Shown here piece by piece: positions 6,089-8,748 of a stretch of 8,748 nucleotides of DNA. Source of the stretch: Thermoproteota archaeon (GTDB taxonomy: Archaea > Thermoproteota > Thermoprotei > Thermoproteales > Thermocladiaceae); contig JAADDN010000117.1 in assembly GCA_013153895.1 (NCBI GenBank), positions 1 to 8,748 of the forward strand. The letters run 5' to 3'. Every line of letters begins with the position of its first letter. The stretch's first letter is position 1. The position numbers were made by a program, and so were the translations under genes. Under the pieces are notes generated by a model that was not told where the DNA came from, did not search any database, and was given only the letters and a program-made list of their open reading frames with translations.

Positions 6089-8081
6089 TATAGTTCTCCC
6101 CAACTATAGTAGAATCTCCCGGAACATGTACTATTATGTCTTCTGGCTTAATCTTAGGCGTCACATTGTACCTAGATTTTACATAGCTCATGAACTTCTC
6201 TCTAATCATGCTTGTACACTTATTTCTATCTACTCTACCTGGCTTGATAATGACGTAATATTCTGCTAATCTATGTATAGCTTCTGGAGGGGCTGACAAT
6301 ATTCTAACGATGATCTTATTATCTACCTTATCAACTCTCACACCTATACCAAGTTCTAGAGGTACACCACGAATCCACCTTCTCTCACCATATATCATGA
6401 AGCTTCCACGTGCAAGATACTCACCAGCAGGAGCTTCCTTACTAACCTGCTCACCATATACGCAGAATACGTCTATCGAAGATGTGCCTATGGTCCACGC
6501 TTTTGAGTGAGCAGCAGCATATTTAGCAGCTTGATAGATATCTTCATCACTAACATCTGAGCCTCCTGTCCTTAATACTACTACAGCTCCTCCAGGTATG
6601 TCTGCGTGAAGAAAGAGATCATTCTTACGTAAGTACCTCCTAACTATGGACTCGTTCTGTGAAGCATCTTTACCAGCTATAACTAACTTGTCTCCTGTAG
6701 TTATGAACCATCTAAACTTTTCAAACCATTCAAAAACTCCATAAACAACCTCAACAACACTCTCCTTAAACTCTCTAGAAATCTTCTCAATATCTTTCTC
6801 AATACTCTCCTTCTTTCTATAAAGCTCCTCTAATGCTTTTCTAGCACTCTCAGCCTTCCTCTTAAGTTCTTTAGCTTTATCAAACATCTCCTCTATAACA
6901 TCTCTCAGACTACTTGTGATCGGTATCTTAACAGTCTCACCATAGAGGTCTAATATTACAGCCTTCTCCTGTGGTATAAAATTGATTACTCGTACACCAT
7001 CTAGCTCTATCCTCTTAGCTTCTTCTAGAAACTTCTCTCTACATTTTTGCCATAGTTCTCTCAATCTTAGTAACAACTCCTCAACAATATGCTTATTATC
7101 GAGAACAAGCTTAGCCTTCCTCTTAAGTTCTTCAGACTTCTCTAAATAATGAGATACTAAGCTCTCAGCCTCAAGAATGCTCTTCTCAAGCTTCTTCAGT
7201 TCAGCCTCAAGCTTAGATACTTGAGAACGCTCCTGCTCCTGAAGTTCTAGTCTTCTAAAATACTCGTCTACAGCCTCATTAAAACTATTATACGGTATCG
7301 ATTGGAAATGTTCATCATATATTAGAAATCTTATAGGTGTCACATTTACATACATGTTAGTACTCTTATCAACATATATCCTAGGCTCTAACCTTCCTTC
7401 AGTAACCTCTCTAAAAAGCTCTCTAATACCGTTCAGAATCTTAACATAATCATCCTTACTTATACTACTCTCAGAAACGTTAAGTCTTCTACAGACCTCT
7501 CTAACAACGTCAACAGGTACTCCTAGAGCTCTAGAGATAGCTCTCACCTTATCTGAACCTCCCCTCTCCACTTCTGATACATAGGCTTCAACACTGCAGT
7601 TCATTAGGTCTAGAAAGTTTCTTGGAGGTGGAACATAGTTTAGACCTATCTGTATCTTCCTATCCTTACCCTCATACTTATGTAAACACCATCTTACTTT
7701 TCCCTCACTATCTTTCAAAATTATGTTCATTGGCTCTATCAGCTCAAATATGAGCTCCATATTGTTGCTTAGTCTCAAGTGTATTATTCTATCTATCCTA
7801 GGCATATATATGTCCTCTATTCTACACCTCTCAACTAGGTTCTTCAGAACTGGGTCTCTCTTTCTCTCTTCAGACTCTATAACGTACTTTGTGAGTCCTG
7901 CTCTATGCTTAGTAAATATTAGATAATATTTCTCTACTTCTCCTCTAACTCTCAGTATTAGACCGTTCTCTTCTCTATATACCTTATCTATGAATCTTCC
8001 AACGATCATGTTCTTCAATTCTCGAACTATTGCTGTGATGTCTAGAACATTGAGACTCTTCTTGGGTCTTATAGAGGGCAC
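6039..8081 (-). CDS. rqcH: NFACT ribosome quality control protein (archaeal RqcH/NEMF/Rqc2)
   Basis: The 680-residue protein is the archaeal homologue of bacterial RqcH and eukaryotic NEMF/Rqc2, which bind large subunits blocked by peptidyl-tRNA and direct C-terminal tailing of the stalled peptide. Domains in order: NFACT-N (about 8-150) with Asp97-Arg98 in RIDRIIHL, the residue pair required for tRNA binding in RqcH and at the same numbering; a helix-hairpin-helix segment (about 175-225); two long charged helices forming the coiled-coil arm (about 275-355 and 395-445); NFACT-R (about 455-575) with AGKDASQNE, LFLHADIPGGAVVV and EQVSKEAPAGEYLARGSF; and an archaeal C-terminal part (585-680). 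All expected parts are present. Start is GTG with GAGGG just upstream, preceded by an A-box at 8124-8117. The start codon lies within a GAGGGC/GCCCTC inverted repeat. The 3' end overlaps or abuts the Mut7-C RNase gene. Confidence 0.93.
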   Translation of the reverse strand: MPSIRPKKSLNVLDITAIVRELKNMIVGRFIDKVYREENGLILRVRGEVEKYYLIFTKHRAGLTKYVIESEERKRDPVLKNLVERCRIEDIYMPRIDRIIHLRLSNNMELIFELIEPMNIILKDSEGKVRWCLHKYEGKDRKIQIGLNYVPPPRNFLDLMNCSVEAYVSEVERGGSDKVRAISRALGVPVDVVREVCRRLNVSESSISKDDYVKILNGIRELFREVTEGRLEPRIYVDKSTNMYVNVTPIRFLIYDEHFQSIPYNSFNEAVDEYFRRLELQEQERSQVSKLEAELKKLEKSILEAESLVSHYLEKSEELKRKAKLVLDNKHIVEELLLRLRELWQKCREKFLEEAKRIELDGVRVINFIPQEKAVILDLYGETVKIPITSSLRDVIEEMFDKAKELKRKAESARKALEELYRKKESIEKDIEKISREFKESVVEVVYGVFEWFEKFRWFITTGDKLVIAGKDASQNESIVRRYLRKNDLFLHADIPGGAVVVLRTGGSDVSDEDIYQAAKYAAAHSKAWTIGTSSIDVFCVYGEQVSKEAPAGEYLARGSFMIYGERRWIRGVPLELGIGVRVDKVDNKIIVRILSAPPEAIHRLAEYYVIIKPGRVDRNKCTSMIREKFMSYVKSRYNVTPKIKPEDIIVHVPGDSTIVGENYSDTILPWDKIKRIAQS

Positions 8082-8088
8082 AGCCCTC
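8074..8088 (-). repeat. Inverted repeat over the NFACT start codon
   Basis: GAGGGC and GCCCTC flank a 3-nt loop, forming a perfect 6-bp GC-rich hairpin in the mRNA. The left arm holds the likely ribosome binding site and the GTG start codon falls in the loop and right arm, so folding would hide both. It may be a translational control element or a coincidence of sequence. Confidence 0.5.
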
Positions 8089-8116
8089 GTAGTTATGTTT
8101 CCTGAATGTTAAAAAG

Positions 8117-8124
8117 GTTTTATA
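8117..8124 (-). promoter_or_regulatory. A-box promoter of the NFACT gene
   Basis: On the minus strand TATAAAAC predicts a start near 8094, giving a leader of about 13 nt that still includes the GAGGG ribosome binding site. On the plus strand the same patch reads TTTATATT (8119-8126), which would place a plus-strand start near 8150, at the edge of the GC-rich stem-loop. Confidence 0.55.
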
Positions 8125-8144
8125 TTAGTATTGACAAGGGGGAC

Positions 8145-8191
8145 CTGACCGACCAGCTCATTCAGGGGCTCTCGCCCCTGTTGCCGGTCAG
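8145..8191. other. GC-rich nested stem-loop, candidate structured small RNA
   Basis: An outer perfect 7-bp stem CTGACCG (8145-8151)/CGGTCAG (8185-8191) encloses an inner perfect 7-bp stem CAGGGGC (8163-8169)/GCCCCTG (8174-8180) with a 4-nt loop. The inner and outer stems are separated by an asymmetric internal loop of 11 nt on one side and 4 nt on the other. Read on the minus strand the tetraloop is GAGA, a GNRA loop closed by C-G, which favours a minus-strand RNA. An AT-rich A-box-like TAAATATTTTA near 8219-8209 on that strand would start transcription near the 5' stem. A plus-strand A-box (8119-8126) is also possible. It sits in the divergent region between the NFACT and HD-domain genes. 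It has no C/D boxes, no ACA box and no T-tract, and matches no RNA family I know. Confidence 0.6.
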
Positions 8192-8197
8192 AATACG

Positions 8198-8206
8198 TAA
8201 ATATTA
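8198..8206 (+). promoter_or_regulatory. A-box promoter of the HD-domain gene
   Basis: TAAATATTA centres about 27 nt upstream of the GTG at 8229, which would make the mRNA leaderless. This agrees with the absence of a ribosome binding site before that codon. Confidence 0.45.
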
Positions 8207-8228
8207 GGTAAAATATTTACTTTACGCT

Positions 8229-8748
8229 GTGTCGTTAACGTTTGAGGAGGCGCTTGACCTAGTTAGAAAGTACGTGAAGAATGATAAGCTGATTAAACAT
8301 ATGTTAGCTGTAGCTGCAATAATGGAGAAGCTTGCTGAGAAGTTAGGTGAGGATAAGGAGCTGTGGAGGCTTGTTGGTCTACTACATGATGTAGATTATG
8401 AGCTTACTCAGAATCAGCCTGAGAAGCATGGTCTTGTTGCTGCTGAGATATTGAAGGATAAGCTTCCTGAACATGCTATCAAGGCTGTACAAGCGCATAA
8501 TGAGCTTACAGGTGTTAAAGATGATTCTAAGCTTGCTATAGCTCTCAGAGCTGCTGATGCAGCATCAGGTCTAATAATTGCTACAGCACTAGTCATGCCT
8601 AACAAGAAGCTCAGCGAGGTCAAGCTTGAGACTCTTCTCAGAAAGTTCAAGCAGAAAGATTTTGCTAGAGGTGTCAAGAGGGAGAAGATACTTGAGTGTG
8701 AGAAGCTTGGTATGAGTCTTGAAGATTTTCTATCATTATCGTTAGAAG
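8229..8748 (+). CDS. HD-domain phosphohydrolase (HDIG type), 3' end cut by window
   Basis: The frame is open for 173 codons to the window edge, with no stop, so the C-terminus is missing. The full set of HD-domain metal ligands is present: His24 (LIKHMLAV), His53-Asp54 (LVGLLHDVDYE), His67 (EKHG), His90 (VQAHNE) and Asp110 (LRAADAASG). The pattern is that of the single-domain HDIG family found widely in archaea and bacteria, whose members hydrolyse phosphomonoesters or phosphodiesters of nucleotides; the substrate cannot be read from the sequence. GTG at 8229 is the first start after an in-frame stop at 8205 and has no Shine-Dalgarno sequence. An A-box 27 nt upstream suggests leaderless translation. 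It is divergent from the NFACT gene, with the GC-rich stem-loop between them. Confidence 0.9.
   Translation, partial: MSLTFEEALDLVRKYVKNDKLIKHMLAVAAIMEKLAEKLGEDKELWRLVGLLHDVDYELTQNQPEKHGLVAAEILKDKLPEHAIKAVQAHNELTGVKDDSKLAIALRAADAASGLIIATALVMPNKKLSEVKLETLLRKFKQKDFARGVKREKILECEKLGMSLEDFLSLSLE

Noticed and set aside
8145..8191. Stem-loop as an intrinsic terminator or an H/ACA sRNA
   Set aside because: There is no T-tract after the stem on either strand. The internal loop (11/4 nt) does not fit a pseudouridylation pocket and no ACA follows the outer stem.
8414..8677. Long open frame on the minus strand opposite the HD-domain gene
   Set aside because: The translation is low-complexity Ser/Leu/Ala sequence with no domain, while the plus strand carries a complete HD metal-ligand set.

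Overview
The window looks like chromosomal DNA of a hyperthermophilic crenarchaeon (Thermoproteota). I would guess near Desulfurococcales/Ignisphaera, but lineage below phylum is only a guess. The evidence is: an archaeal/eukaryotic ribosomal protein L35Ae, an archaeal-type NFACT (NEMF/RqcH) protein, an AMMECR1-family protein, a Cas6 endoribonuclease, AT-rich A-box (TATA) promoters about 25-30 nt upstream of start codons (implying leaderless or nearly leaderless mRNAs), many GTG/TTG starts, very tight spacing, and GC-rich islands where structured RNA would lie in an otherwise AT-rich sequence.

Layout. 1-111: a promoter region only. 112-951 (+): a Cas6-like CRISPR RNA endonuclease with no array or other cas gene in view. 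958-1017 (-): a previously unmarked C/D box sRNA candidate with a textbook 12-4-4-6-12 layout. 1059-1625 (+): a nicotinamidase/isochorismatase-type cysteine hydrolase. 1614-2129 (-): a short ParB-like DNA-binding protein, overlapping the hydrolase tail to tail and sharing a 44-bp divergent promoter region with the next gene. 2174-3571 (+): a TldD-type metalloprotease. 3573-8081 (-): five genes in one direction, in transcription order NFACT/RqcH, Mut7-C RNase, AMMECR1-like protein, an unusual thioredoxin-fold protein with a C-terminal four-cysteine cluster, and ribosomal protein L35Ae. Several of these have their own A-box, so the run is more likely a set of overlapping transcripts than a single operon. 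8082-8228: a divergent intergenic region holding a strong GC-rich nested stem-loop of unknown nature. 8229-window end (+): an HD-domain phosphohydrolase, cut off by the window edge.

How the genes fit together. The minus-strand block has a translation and RNA-quality theme: NFACT/RqcH recognises stalled 60S/50S-peptidyl-tRNA complexes, Mut7-C is a PIN-like RNase with a zinc ribbon that overlaps the NFACT gene's 3' end, and L35Ae is a large-subunit protein. TldD is a peptidase-type enzyme that elsewhere acts on small peptides. A common pathway is an inference only.

Most worth following up: the C/D box sRNA at 958-1017, the unexplained hairpin element at 8145-8191, the thioredoxin-like protein that has no N-terminal redox cysteines but a separate cysteine cluster, the AMMECR1-like protein with Ser in place of the signature Cys, and the NFACT-Mut7-C gene overlap.
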